Shown piece after piece: positions 50,401-61,899 of a DNA stretch of 64,000 bases; position 1 is the first letter of the stretch, and each line of letters starts with the position of its first letter. Source of the DNA: Congeria kusceri. Taxonomy: Eukaryota > Mollusca > Bivalvia > Myida > Dreissenidae. The stretch is from positions 50,538,081-50,602,080 of the forward strand of contig CM051034.1 of the NCBI GenBank assembly GCA_027627225.1, in the 5' to 3' direction. Both the position numbers and the translations under genes were made by a program. The notes beneath the pieces were generated by a model, which was given only the letters and a program-made list of their open reading frames with translations, was not told the origin of the DNA and did no database searches.

Positions 50401-53400
50401 GTGTTGCCGTTCCATGTAGCCCATTTATTCTAGCGAGTTCATCATATTCCAGAAACAGTAGTGTCATTCTAAAAATAGCGCGCTTAGCTAGCAACCGTTG
50501 TATAGCTGTGTTAATATACTCGTACATGCATCAATAATAGCGTTCAGAGAAATCATAAACCTAAAAATTTCAATAAATGGGAAATTTATATTTATAAACT
50601 TACTGTTAATTTGATTTAAAATTGTGGTTACGATTTATTAACGATTATTTATAACTGCATCTTTCTATCAACTTCTCCAGTAGATGTTATTTAATCTATA
50701 AAAAGATGCTACATTTTCTATAGATAAAATGTTATGAAAGAAGATTCGGAATACGTCGAATTGTTATTCGCGTACCATGAATACACAATTTGCAATACTA
50801 ATTATACACAGGAACCCCTTATATATAATATTTCTACTGATATAATTTAAAATCGTCATAGTCTAATGAATTTTTATGTTGCGTTATCAAATATAAAGTC
50901 TTAACATTTCAAAAATCGCTGAATGTACCCTTACTATTGCTTTTTATTGGGATACACAGTATAAATGCTTCTTTGACTTCAAATCGTTATTATATTAGAT
51001 AACTAACATGAATGGTATATTACCGGTACTATAAATAACTATATAGACTCGGCTGATACATAATAATTTTAACTCATTCCCGAAATTATTTTCTGACATT
51101 GTTAATTTGTTAAATTGGCTTGACAAATTCAGATAAAAATTATGTTAACCTAAATTATTTTGATTATTCATATATCACTGGTGGAAACATGGAGCTGTAT
51201 GATTGGTTTATTCACAGCATAGATATTAATTATAATTTTATTTATTTTTTAAATTAATAAATTTATCTCAAATTAACTTTTGGGTCCGAGAAGTTTTTCT
51301 TATAGTGTCCGAAAAATCTGGGGTCCAATAGGTCTAATATTGGTGGGTACCAAAAAATCTGGGGTTTGAGAAGTCACGTAACCGATCGTCTTGGCCGTCT
51401 GTTTAGGTAATTTTTAAATGACATCTCAATATTAATTTCAACGCCGATTGTCTTTTTTAAAGACATTTCTTGTTTGTAAATGTCTACCAATGAAATGCTA
51501 GAAATTTGGTGCGATAAGTTGCAGAGTGAAACTTGAATACCATTATTCTATTAGGAAAATTATCTTGCGCGGGAGAATTTTAGGGAATGCAAACTTATAA
51601 CATTGGTTTAAAGTCAACCAATAGTAATGGCATAAGGGTAAAAAGATATCTCAATATTAATTTCAGCGCCGATTTTCTGTTTTAAAGACATTTCTTTTTT
51701 CATGCTAACGCTTAAAGTTTAATTCAAACAAGTCGCAAAAATGTTCATTCGTAAATTAAAGTCCATTTAAATGGATACATTTTAGCGCCTTTGATGCTTT
51801 GCCCGTTACATGTATTCTTTGTATAACATCGTTTAACATATGAACTTGCAAAAATTAACTATATGTCTTTAAATTACATATTTAATTATTCGATTAAAAT
51901 CTTTGGAAAAAGAAATAATTGAAATAATAATATCTGATTGGACGGAAAACATGCTGGTAGGTTAAACCATCATTTAAATTAACAATTTTTTATTAAGAAG
52001 ATAAACGTGATTTAATAGCTTGAAATTATATTACATACACAAGTTTTTTTATACACAATTGAGTTCGTCGACAATTGCATCGCTTGTTAGTGACGTGTAA
52101 CCTGAACACGTATCTAGTTGGCGTTTATAGATTTGGACGTTGAAGCTGTTCAGTCGAAAACTATTTTGTGATAAAAATTAATGGTATATATAGCTTTATT
52201 TCATCCATTTTCTGGAGATATTCAAATAATTCACATAGATGGAATATGGTGAACATAAACACATGTACAATTGCATAAAAAAAGTGTTTGAGTAGAGTAT
52301 ACACATAAAGAGATTTGAGTTACATGTACAGCATGTTCATATTGTATAAGTATCTTATATATTTATAGACTATGCCTTATGTTATTAGATAAATTAACAA
52401 ACTTTGACATTTAAAGTTTTATTGAACATTAATATGTTTTTTTTAAATTATTAATCATCCAATAAGTTTAGTCATTTTAATGTATATTGTGATAATTTGT
52501 TTTGTATTCAAATGTTTTTTTTCTGTCTCTTTATTGTTGCATATAAGTTGAGTATAAAATACACATTTTGTTTGTTTGCGGTTTTTGTCTAAAACCATGG
52601 CCACACATAGTTTGCGACAAACTAAAGACCAACACCCCACCATCAACAACAAGTGGTTGCTCACGGTCTTTAAAAGGTCTTTAATACGTTGTTGTTTCGT
52701 GACAGGAAACGTAATAGCTATAATTTAAAATTGTTAGCATGCCGTTTTAAAAGAAGGGGAAGGGCAGGAACAAGAGGGTATTGCCGGATATGGAAAGTGT
52801 ACTTGATAGTTTTACCTTAACATTAAAATGTGCTGCCGGACATAGTAGAGGATAATAATATAATAATTATAATTGAATTAAATAATCAACAAAACAACAC
52901 AAATAAATTTAATTTCTTACATTTTCACAAGCCATACATTAAAATATAGCCCAATGTATATATATAGGCAAACATTTTTTGCACAATGAAAACAATCATA
53001 GAACATAATTAAATATCGAATAAATCTAATTCCGTCCACCGAGCATCGCCAACCAGTCGCCAACTAGTCGCCAACCAATAGCCAACTAGTCGTCAACCAA
53101 TCGCTAGCTAGTCGCTAGTCTTTGATGGTTGTTAATGGGCGGAAGACGATAGCCAACTTTTTGTACGACCGGTCGCCTACCAGTCTTTGATCAATCGTTT
53201 ACCAGTCTCTGAATAGTCTCCGGCTAAAATTTTCTTTGCCTTTTTTCTGGATTTTGGTCGCTAGAGGTTGTCGTCGGTCGCAAATTTTAGTTGTCGGTGG
53301 TCGGTAATCTGTCGGCGACATATGTGTGACCTAGGCTTTATGCACATGATATATCATGTGCGTGACGTACACAAAGGAAATAATTTGAAAAGCTATCCAA

Positions 53401-55583
53401 TTATGAAATAATTCAGTCGAAAATAACCACTCCACTTACATTTTTGGAATTATTCTCTTGTAATTGTTATTTCATTAATAAGGTTTTACTGTTTTATGAA
53501 ACATATGTATCAATACTTTGTGATTGTTATTCGGTTAGATGAAAAATCTTTGCTTGAATCATTTGTTAAAATAACATGAACATTGCAGGATACCAGCCGC
53601 CAGGTATGATGAAAATACATCGTTACGGCAGGAGGTCTTGTGCTGGCTATGAAAGCGTTGGGCGCATTGAAATAAGCTACCATTTTAAATCCGGAACTCA
53701 AACGGTTTGTTGACTTGGCATTATTTAGTTTTTAGTTGTATAACGCTTTATATGCTAAACTGACAACAAACTTTAAAATTGTTCAGTGAATACTCGTATG
53801 TCTATAACATGGAACGTATGGAGCCGACGAATAAATGTGAATTAATTTCTATTAGTGATCAACAAAGTTATCCGAACCTTGGAACCGCTCGACCAAAAGT
53901 TACCCACTAACTGCTCACATAATATATACATTTTACTGACAAAATTTCATTAGTAAGTGTTCGTCAGACAAAGAGGGTCTTTTTAGTTTTCTTTAAAAAG
54001 AACTATTGTTTTCGCAAGTGTAAAATAGAGTTATATTCATGTTAAGCACACGCTATTTTAATGAATACCCCAGTGCAAATTATCATACGTTCATAAATGT
54101 GTATTCATGAACTAGTAATGCAAGTACATGAAATTGTACAGTTGCGTTGCTTAAGCGTCTTAAACTAATGTACTGCCACTAGCACAACAATGGACACATG
54201 TTATTGAATTTTAGCAAGACAACGTGATCAACTGTAGTTGTTTGATGCGCGTATAATTTGACTAATTAACTTCTCAAAAACGATAAATAGTTCATTCAGG
54301 CAACACACATTTTACACGTCATAGAGATGTTGTTTTGTTCAAAATCCACTCTCTGAAACTGATATTATAAAACAAATAACAATAACTAGACTTACAATAA
54401 TATGTTCGTACACGCAAGCGTTCGTGTTGATTGTGCCGTATTTGTTTGTTTAAGATGGAAATTTTGTAAAGGTTAGATACCAGTAAATCATTGTGTATCC
54501 CTCTATGCTCCATTCAAAAGCAGTGCCTATTACTAAAGAGTTCCTCTTCTCTTCTGACATAAAAGCCATTTAGGTATCTCAGACATGCCTTTTGTGGTTA
54601 TTTCTATTATCCTATGGGTGTCTGCAACATTTTGGTGCATTTTAGTGAAGGCTAACTTGAAATGTGAACTTTTGGGGTGTGTTTACTGTGGTATGGGGCT
54701 TTTGTCGAAATATGACTGCCGACACCCTGTTTTGTACCGGTGCCTGCATTCAAGTAAGATGCATTTTCTTAGAAGTAACATGACATATCTTTTTTATTGC
54801 AAATGTTGGAAGCGGACAGATTGATCTGTAAATTGATACCAGGCTTGCACAATCGGAAATAAAGGAAATGCTAGAAAAATGCTTGGAAAGTTTGCCGTTT
54901 TATAATGGGACCCTATGGGAATTGGATTAACTGGTTTCTAACCTAAAGTGACGAATATTTTCATATTATTGATGCATGCATTATAGGCATGGTAAAATAA
55001 CTAATCGAAACGACTGTTGTTATATGTAAATAGTCTCAATCCAAGCTTATTAGCTTCACGTAAGTGTTCTTTAATTCCCAGTCGGATCAACCCACTCCTG
55101 GTAAATCATACAACGGTATTAGCCGGTGCTGCCTTTTTCCTGACAATACAGAGGGTACAAATGTGTGCAGAATGCTGAAAGTTGCCTTTGAAAGAAAGCT
55201 TGTCTTTACAATTGGAAGGTCACGGCTTACAGGCGAGGAAGGTGTGATTACATGGAGCATCCATCACAAGACAGATTACCGACCTAATACGCAGTAAGCT
55301 CATAAATCGGTGTGCGTTAATTAAAACATGGTGATATTATTATAACTTATTCACCATCGATCGATGTATAAGTGATTGTTCTCAATAATACGTTTTTTTC
55401 AACTGCGCTGTAAGAAGCAATAGCCATGCATACATAATGGTGCTTTATTATGTGTCTTTCAGATTCGGCTACCCCGATCCAACGTATTTAGAAAGGGTAA
55501 CCGATGAGTTGAAAGCCAAAGGAGTTACACATGCTGACATCGATCCGAATGATATACTGGAAAGCATCGTGTATTCGCATTAA
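43413..55583 (+). CDS. Gene F: B-box/coiled-coil/RING/Deltex-C-terminal E3 ubiquitin ligase
   Basis: Six exons give 518 residues: 43413-44294, 45517-45573, 46942-47110, 53589-53704, 55082-55293, 55463-55583. All introns are GT-AG and all phases join. Residues 8-44 and 71-102 are B-box fingers (C8, C11, C20, C23, C31, H35; C71, H74, C83, C91, C94, H99); about 110-265 is coiled coil; 324-361 is a complete C3HC4 RING (C324, C327, C339, H341, C344, C347, C358, C361). From 370 a Deltex C-terminal domain follows directly (GYQPPG, LFPDN, FTIG, HHKT at 469-472, GYPD at 481-484, E494). Deltex RING-DTC units bind E2-ubiquitin and ADP-ribose/NAD+. The start follows a TTTCAG acceptor; the frame upstream of it is intron. 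Closest family by recall is DTX3/DTX3L. AATAAA lies at 55836. Confidence 0.85.
44280..44400 (+). repeat. Duplicated splice donor with (AT)n microsatellite
   Basis: The segment ACACATAATGCAGAGGTAAA with its following CTACAAC(AT)n is present twice. Donor GTs lie at 44295 and 44352, both in phase 0, with an open frame between them. Use of the second would add 19 residues rich in Ile-Tyr. Confidence 0.8.
44500..45500. other. Intron 1 of gene F with a minus-strand decayed frame
   Basis: On the minus strand, 44884 down to about 44670 is open apart from one stop (starts MTDLLVTG, contains MSDEILVMLFDENETETK). It may be the remains of an inserted element or a processed fragment. A short GC-containing palindrome, ACGCCGACGGCGT, lies near 44542. 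No function is assigned. Confidence 0.3.
45517..45573 (+). CDS. Exon 2 of gene F (linker)
   Basis: 57 nt, phase 0 on both sides, TTTTAG acceptor and GTAAGT donor. It encodes a 19-residue polar linker (ATQADTDSQALQPTKINRD) between the coiled coil and the RING. Because it is symmetric it can be skipped without a frame change. Confidence 0.65.
45955..46200. repeat. Two imperfect copies of a repeat in intron 2 of gene F
   Basis: AATCTTGTCTGAAACTACAA followed by GGCC occurs at about 45958 and 46110. The intervening text is of dispersed-repeat type and non-coding. Confidence 0.5.
46942..47110 (+). CDS. RING exon of gene F
   Basis: The exon is 169 nt, phase 0 to 1, acceptor GACAG and donor GTATTC. 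It holds all eight zinc ligands as C-x2-C-x11-C-x-H-x2-C-x2-C-x10-C-x2-C, then VCGIMIG leading straight into the DTC domain, the compact RING-DTC arrangement of Deltex ligases. Confidence 0.85.
47111..52589. other. Large intron 3 of gene F, first part
   Basis: It contains a tRNA-like relic (47938-48006), related repeat pairs at 50060-50160 and 51560-51660 and at 51410-51465 and 51645-51705, and a minus-strand 79-codon frame at 48650-48889. No further exon of the family was recognised. Confidence 0.45.
47938..48006 (+). tRNA. tRNA-like sequence, possibly Glu(CTC), degenerate
   Basis: A box TAGCCTAGTGGTAAGCG, a CTCTCAT loop that would place CTC as anticodon, and B box GGTTCGATTTCC are in normal order. 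Two of five anticodon-stem pairs and one T-stem pair fail, and the acceptor ends do not pair well. It is more likely a pseudogene or SINE head than a working tRNA. Confidence 0.35.
52590..53336. mobile_element. GTCGCC foldback element, second family member
   Basis: The right arm (53040-53336) matches the right arm of the 16648-17525 element, ending GGCGACATATGTGTGACC. The core matches that element's core on the opposite strand (AGGAAACGTAATAG, ACATAGTAGAGGATAATAAT). The left arm is short and diverged. It lies in intron 3 of gene F, just before the first DTC exon. Confidence 0.7.
53589..53704 (+). CDS. DTC exon 1 of gene F
   Basis: 116 nt, phase 1 to 0, acceptor TTGCAG and donor GTTTGT. It encodes GYQPPGMMKIHRYG and a segment ending HFKSGTQT, the first subregion of the Deltex C-terminal domain. 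The counterpart in pseudogene B is 13813-13920; pseudogene C lacks it. Confidence 0.8.
54585..54824 (+). other. Short open frame in intron 4 of gene F
   Basis: 79 codons with a hydrophobic N-terminus and nine cysteines. It has no paralogue in the window and no recognised domain, and lies wholly in an intron. It is recorded as an open frame and not called a gene. Confidence 0.15.
55082..55293 (+). CDS. DTC exon 2 of gene F
   Basis: 212 nt, phase 0 to 2, acceptor CCCAG and donor GTAAGC. It holds PGKSYNG, LFPDN, RMLKVAFERKLVFTIG, TGE and HHKT, the core motifs of the Deltex C-terminal fold. Counterparts are 14204-14372 (stop) and 22397-22591 (no donor). Confidence 0.85.
55463..55583 (+). CDS. 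DTC exon 3 of gene F, with stop codon
   Basis: The acceptor is TTTCAG. The exon encodes FGYPDPTYLERVTDELKAKG and a 19-residue acidic tail to TAA at 55581. A fragment of the same exon survives at about 23278-23325. Confidence 0.85.
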
Positions 55584-55835
55584 GAAACTTATATGCGTCT
55601 TCAGTGATTATCTAAAGATATCATGCATGCATGATTTGTGTAATGTTGACCCTAATCATATTGTTGTTGTTGATGACTGGAAGATGAACCAGAACATAAA
55701 TGTCAAAACTCACTGTAAAGAAACATAAACTAGATATACGTTTTAGTATGTTTATTGTATATTGTATATTTCAACACGGGTGAAGTGGATATATCCGTCT
55801 GTGGTAAATACATTGTCGTTAACTCAGGCTCAGAA

Positions 55836-55841
55836 AATAAA
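55836..55841 (+). other. Possible polyadenylation signal of gene F
   Basis: The first canonical AATAAA after the stop codon, about 250 bases downstream. Confidence 0.4.
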
Positions 55842-55949
55842 CAGTACCTTGATTTTTGTGACGTCGCGCAATATGTAAGTTTTTGTTTAACATATTGCGT
55901 AACATTTCGTAGACATATTTGGCAAAAAGGCAATGTTAAGGTGCTTGTT

Positions 55950-57980
55950 TGCTAAAAACATGTGTTTTTGTTGTTGTTGTTATTGTTGAACCACAACTGG
56001 ACCATTTAAAGTGGTTGCTTACGCTTTTTTAATGTCATTGTGGTGTTTTTATGACCCTTTGAAGAAGCGGTAGTATATTACTTCAGTCTGTGGGTAGACC
56101 AGTTTGTAATAAGTACGGAACATTAGGCCTAGGTTCTTCGAATTCTGCAGGAAGTTTCGTCATGACTAGTAAATGATCTGTAATGATTACCCTGTTATAG
56201 TCAGGTCAAAGTTAGGGCTAACGTCAAACTGACCAAAAGCCGTTAAATAGTGTCTGGGCAATAATTGCGGAATCCCTAGGCCTAGGTTCGTAATTAGGTT
56301 TCGTAATTAGGTTCGTAAATCTTCGTAAGTGGGTTTGTACCTCCTAGTAGAGTATTCCCATCAATAATTTTATTAATATAGAACTGTCCAATAGTTGCAA
56401 CAAAACCCTGTCGAAGGTATGGCTGAATGCAGGGTGTGGGTTAGGTTAGTTATGTCATTTAATGATTCACACCCCTAATGAATCAGTGCACTCAGTCAGC
56501 ATCAATATGCCGTGGGGCCATTAATTACTGACAGTGATAGTTCTTGTTGAATGTAACGATGCATGATGTCTTTGAATTTGCATGTATTTGTTAATGATAT
56601 CATTATTTTGTTGCTGTTTGAATACACAAACAGATGTATAAAACGTAAATAGCGTAAAATTTAATGATGGATGTTACATTTTAATAATGTAGAAACATGC
56701 AAATCGATTATCTGTAAAATGTGTTAATACGTATCTACATGTAACTTCCATTATTTTCAGTTCATACCTTTTTGTTTGCCATAAAAAGGGAAGCTTGAAT
56801 TTTGAACACTTTCTTTCCACGTATTTCATTTAGCATACGTATAATATAAATTTATTTAGCTAGTACTATATTCGGTTATTCGGATTTATTTTCATCATCT
56901 CTTGTGGCATCAGGTAATTTATTTCAGTAATCAATGTCAAAAAGACATACACGTATTTCAGAATGTAATGCCCGATGCCCTATTCAGCTCCGTTTATATT
57001 ATTTAATGTCATATAACTTAAAAGTCGTCTTTTAACGTTTGTATACAATTATAATGATCCAATGATAAAACCCTCGAATACAGTGTAAACGTTTAATACA
57101 GACAATTCATAATACTAACTTAAGCTACAGCTTTGAAAAAGCTTGACACAATAATCAAGCTATATCCATGTTATACGTCGAGCATTAAGAACCAAACTTT
57201 AGTCGACTTGATCATTATTTGTGGTTACGAGCGTTCGGTCGACGACCTGTCATTCGACCTTGTTCTGTGTCGAACGTTAGCTCATGTAGAATATCTGTAA
57301 CTTATCATCACGTTATTGCGACGTCTTATAATTTTTGGCGTAAATAAATACTGTATGTTAAAAGTAACAAAAACACTTATCATTACTGAAATAACTTAAT
57401 AATATTTATGATAACGTAAGCTTACCACGTATGTGTACAGTGTTGAACGTTGTATAAAATGTATATGGTGTCTTGCAGTGCATTCAATTAAAAATATATA
57501 AACATGTTTTAAAGTTTACGACATTGCGTAGTCTTGAAAAGCTATTTGATATTTTTGGTATTTTCATTTACTAGGAAATATTTTAGGATAATAACCTACT
57601 GTTTGATTTCAAATATATTGTTATTTAGTGATACTTTAATTTGAATAAACAAATAACAAGGTGAACATTCGTCTGCTCATCATTTGAGAGTTTACACTCC
57701 ACTAATGAATGAGTAATATGTTGCTAGAATCAGCTCGGACTTTGTTCATTGAGTATGTTGTTTTTGACATGTCATGTTTAAAATTGTATGATCGATATCT
57801 GGCAGTTTCTACCGCATATTAATTAAAACTATGGCGAATAATAATAATAATGCAAATTTTCATGTGACAAAAACGTTTTATTTTACTGTTTACATTCTTT
57901 TGTGAAGAATCTCGATGTATCTATGCGCATGTTAAAAGTAAAATAGCATTGATTTCTATTCCAGTGACAAGATAAAAAAA
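55950..57980. other. Intergenic stretch after gene F
   Basis: No exon, RNA gene or strong repeat is recognised. The sequence is AT-rich throughout. Confidence 0.4.
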
Positions 57981-58237
57981 TAACACTTATTATATACCTG
58001 TTTAAAATCATAACAAAAAATACATGCTTTATTAATCGGTTAAGTACATGTAGACAGAAAAATAATTCCGTATTATGCTACACTCTATTTTTCCTGTCCC
58101 GTATTACCATGCTAGCTTGACTACTGTTTTAATGACGTCATCATAGAGTTATACGTGTAAACAATTATAAGCTATACCTGGCGCTAAACTAAAGCGCCAC
58201 TTTAAATGCATACACCAAATTAAATGTCAGCTATAAT

Positions 58238-60494
58238 CAGGGGGGAGATCGTAAAATGAACTCTGGCTACCTTTAAAATAGGTAAAAAACAGCTGGTGCT
58301 CAAAATGGCCGGTTTTAAAACACATGCTGTGTGTTTTGCTATGGTTCATACAGATTTTCTTCGCTTTTCATCCCGAGAATATGCTCATATTGTGGCCCAA
58401 TATTCCATGTAATCACGTGTTTCATTTCAAGAGTACAAAGTTGCAGATAAAATAGTTCTTGAAGGGGGAGTGTGTGCAGGTGTGTTGTTGAATTGTAGAT
58501 CTCACAACATGTTTTCGCATTTTTAATAGTTAGAAGACAATTTCAAACCATTTTATGACTATCGATATGAGTTTAGCATTACTCTTAGTCAATAGCCAAA
58601 TTTAAAACTTCTAGTGCAAATATTCATACTGTAAGGCAGCAAAAACGTACTTAAGCTCAAACATATTTCTGGTGACGACTTTAAGTATAACATTGCAACT
58701 GATAATCACGCATGATCGTTTTCAAAGCAAAGAATTAGATTTGCAGATATGCAGCTCAGTTAGTTCGTCCATCCACCCATATACATATCTGCATTATGTA
58801 CATTAGATATATCAATCGTTTTGTATATACGTTGTTGAAACCATTACACTTTAACGTTTGAGTATTAAATAATTACCTCATTGAATTGAATTAATATGAT
58901 CAAAACTATGAAATAACTTGTATAATAATTTAATGAATTATCAAAATCGCATTATCGTTGTGCAACTGTTTTAATGATTTTGTCTTATGAGGTATTTAGA
59001 CATTGATTAATCCATTTGAATGATTTGCATATACATTATTAAATTTTAATGTTAATTCACGTCTTCAGCGAGCGAGTCTCCAATGGCAATGATCGGATGA
59101 CCACTTTCTGTCCATAAACGGTTGACCCAGGAAACTGTTCACTAGCTGTAGCAGTCCAACAATAAAGTGCAACTAACAATGTGCTGCTAGTGTTTGAAAT
59201 GGTTCTTAGCATCAGTGTATGAAATTAATAAATATGTTCAATTTTCGCTATTCAGTATTGAAGTAGTATCATAATATGTGTTGATTTTCTCATCAATTTA
59301 TATGTATTATATTGTTTTAATACATGGTAAAATATAAATGCATGATTAAATTAAATTAGGTTATTTCAAAGTCTTCACTTGTCATATGCGATACCCTTAT
59401 ACGTTATTATTTTATCACCTGTTTCATTTACTAGTACATAAGAAAATAATTAATGAGATCAGTATACACGTACAAAGCGATAAAGAACAATGATTGGCAA
59501 TGTACTAAATTAAATGCCAATATAGTCGGAACGGCTATCCAGCTACTGTGTCTACTTATTTAAACCATTTAGCATTCTTGATCATCAGTCAGGAAATGCA
59601 TAACAATCATTTACCGGCCGAAAGGGGTATAGTCAATACTTTGTACGTAATCTTTTCAGCATTAAACTTAATACAGTAAAATTACCTTCCAGATATTCAA
59701 GCAACTTTATTGAACAATTTACAGCACAAATGTTACAACCCAATTCATATAAAACAGCCTCCTTTCCAAGGAAAGAAGATGGTGCTTGCAGTATCATAAA
59801 CCTGGAGAACTCTGAAAAAGAAATTAAAAGTAAATAAAAATTATATTTTAAATACATGTATGCGATTCAATTAATTAATTGGTTTTATCTACATCGTCTT
59901 ATATGGCCGGTATACCCATACCAAAAGATCTGAGGTTTTAACATCATTAACCAATGATAAAAAACAAAGGACAATGCAGATATGTATAGTGTGCATTGTA
60001 CTTGTTAAGGTGATGTCTGATTACCAGTTGTTATTTTGTACTTAAAGTCGTCACCAGACATATTTTTGAGCTTAAAGTACGTTTTTGTGGCCTTAAAGAA
60101 TGAATATTGCTCTAGAAGTGTCAAACTTGGCTATTGTGTAAGAGTAAGGCTAAACTGCATATCGATAGTCATAAAATAGTACGAAATTGTTTTCAAACTA
60201 TTAAAAAAGCGAAAAAATTTTGTGAGCTCTACAAGTCAACAACACACCTGCACACACTGTACCATCACTAACTTTTTAATATGATAAGTTATAGTCTTGA
60301 AATAAAACACGTTATTACATGGAATATAGGGCCACAACATGAGCTTATTCTTAAGATGAAAGCGGGAAAAAAGCTGTACAAACCATAGAAAAATATCCAG
60401 CATTTGTTTCAAAACCGGCCATTTTGAGCAACGGCTATTTTTTGCTTCACTTAAAGGAAGCCAGATTTCACTTTACGATCTCCCCCCCCCCCTG
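58238..60494. mobile_element. 2.26-kb DNA transposon with about 470-bp terminal inverted repeats
   Basis: The ends read CAGGGGGGAGATCGTAAA and its complement. The inverted match runs with modest divergence from 58238 to about 58707 and from about 60020 to 60494. TATAAT flanks both ends (58232-58237, 60495-60500), and the uninterrupted repeat copy near 8160 has one CTACAAT there. The 1.3-kb interior has no transposase frame, so it is non-autonomous. The superfamily is not assigned: 6-bp target duplication, CAGG end. Confidence 0.85.
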
Positions 60495-60991
60495 TATAAT
60501 GTATCCGAAATTCATGTCCGACAACCGAGTTTACAACCAACCTTTACGGCAGCAGCATCTGCCTGTTTAACTAATGACCCGCAACACGACCACTACGAAC
60601 GCCGCTATTTAATGATTTATGATTTAATCATCACACATTCTGCAGCGTTACTGTCAAAAACTACTATGCCAAAACCCCAACACACAGAAACAATAGAGAC
60701 ATCGCATAACAGAAAATGACTGCAATTTTTTGAATTGTGCTAAATCAACAAAAGTTTAATTTCATACACATGTCATGTTTTTGTTCCACACGGTTCCTGG
60801 TTAATTTGCATGATGATGTAATAAATATTATTCTTACGCGTCATACGTAATCAAAATACGGCGTACCATTTGAGTCATTATGGTAGATGTTTAACAAATA
60901 AAAAAGGGTAAATTCACATTTGAAGTTTATAGTGGTATATAATAAAACGAATATTACGCTATTTTTGCAAGAGTATGTATTAGTCTCGTGG

Positions 60992-61740
60992 GGTCCTCTG
61001 TGGTCTAGTGGTAAAACACTGGACTTGAGAGCGGAAGGTCCGGGGTTCAATTCCTGGTCCGGAACCTGGTCCCCACTTTCATCCTTCACTTTCTTCACCA
61101 ATCATTACACACATTTATCATCAATAATAAAACACCCTGGACTGTCAGAAATGCCTAGCACTAAATTCCTGAGTAACACGTTGCTGACCTGTGACAAGGT
61201 TTGTCAAGCAGACTGCATAAGATCAAAGTGGTTACAAAGCATATGCAAAAAAACGCTAGTGAACTTGAAAGTAACCCCAGACTCTGCATCCGATTGTTGT
61301 GAGGTATAAACTGGTAGTACCTGGAAGCATCCTGACCGCTGCAGGAATATTAAAAATGACAAACATGTGCCCAAATGACATACCACAATAAATCATACTG
61401 ACCACAAGGAAGTGTTAAAAAGTGTTAAAAGTCCCCATGTCCAATTATGTGACTTACAGTTATCAGTGTGCATGTAAAGTGGATGTAAAATGGACAAAAC
61501 ATAAGTAGTCTAAGTGGAGCTGTGGCTAGGGACTGCTAGCGAAAACAGTGCAACACCAGAAACAACTAGGATGCTGAATCATGGCCCGAAATCATAAGTA
61601 TCTACGGATGAAGATATGCAAGTACTACAGATAAATACAGCTGCAGTGCCATACCAGCGGAGGCCAGAATAAGTCAAAAGGACATGAAAAATAGGCAAGG
61701 AAGGCGATCGGGGCCAAAAAAAAAAAAAAAAAAAAAAAAA
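60992..61740 (+). mobile_element. tRNA-derived SINE-like retroposon with poly(A) and target duplication
   Basis: It begins with a tRNA-like head: A box TGGTCTAGTGGTAAAAC, B box GGTTCAATTCC. A body of about 650 bp with no lasting frame follows, ending in 25 A residues (61716-61740). The 12-bp sequence TTAGTCTCGTGG is duplicated at 60980-60991 and 61741-61752. At about 750 bp it is long for a SINE. The 129-codon frame across it is incidental. Confidence 0.8.
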
Positions 61741-61756
61741 TTAGTCTCGTGGCGAG

Positions 61757-61877
61757 CTGTTCCAGGAATATGTATTAGTCTCGTGGCTTGCGTTATTTCG
61801 TATCACACTAGAGGCTCCGCCCGTCGAATGATACGTCATCACACAAGCCACTTGACTAATACATACTCTTGGAACAA
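61757..61877. repeat. Small foldback within the 865-bp repeat
   Basis: TTCCAGGAATATGTATTAGTCTCGTGGCTTG is complemented by CAAGCCACTTGACTAATACATACTCTTGGAA around TGATACGTCATCACA. The corresponding structure in the other copy is at 8668-8765. Confidence 0.7.
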
Positions 61878-61899
61878 TGGACTAGCGTAATATTCCGTC

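Noticed and set aside
60920..61309. 129-codon frame across the SINE
   Set aside because: It begins before the retroposon, crosses the tRNA-like head and has no counterpart. It is incidental.
61684..61890. Lysine-rich frame
   Set aside because: The lysine run is the poly(A) tail of the retroposon.
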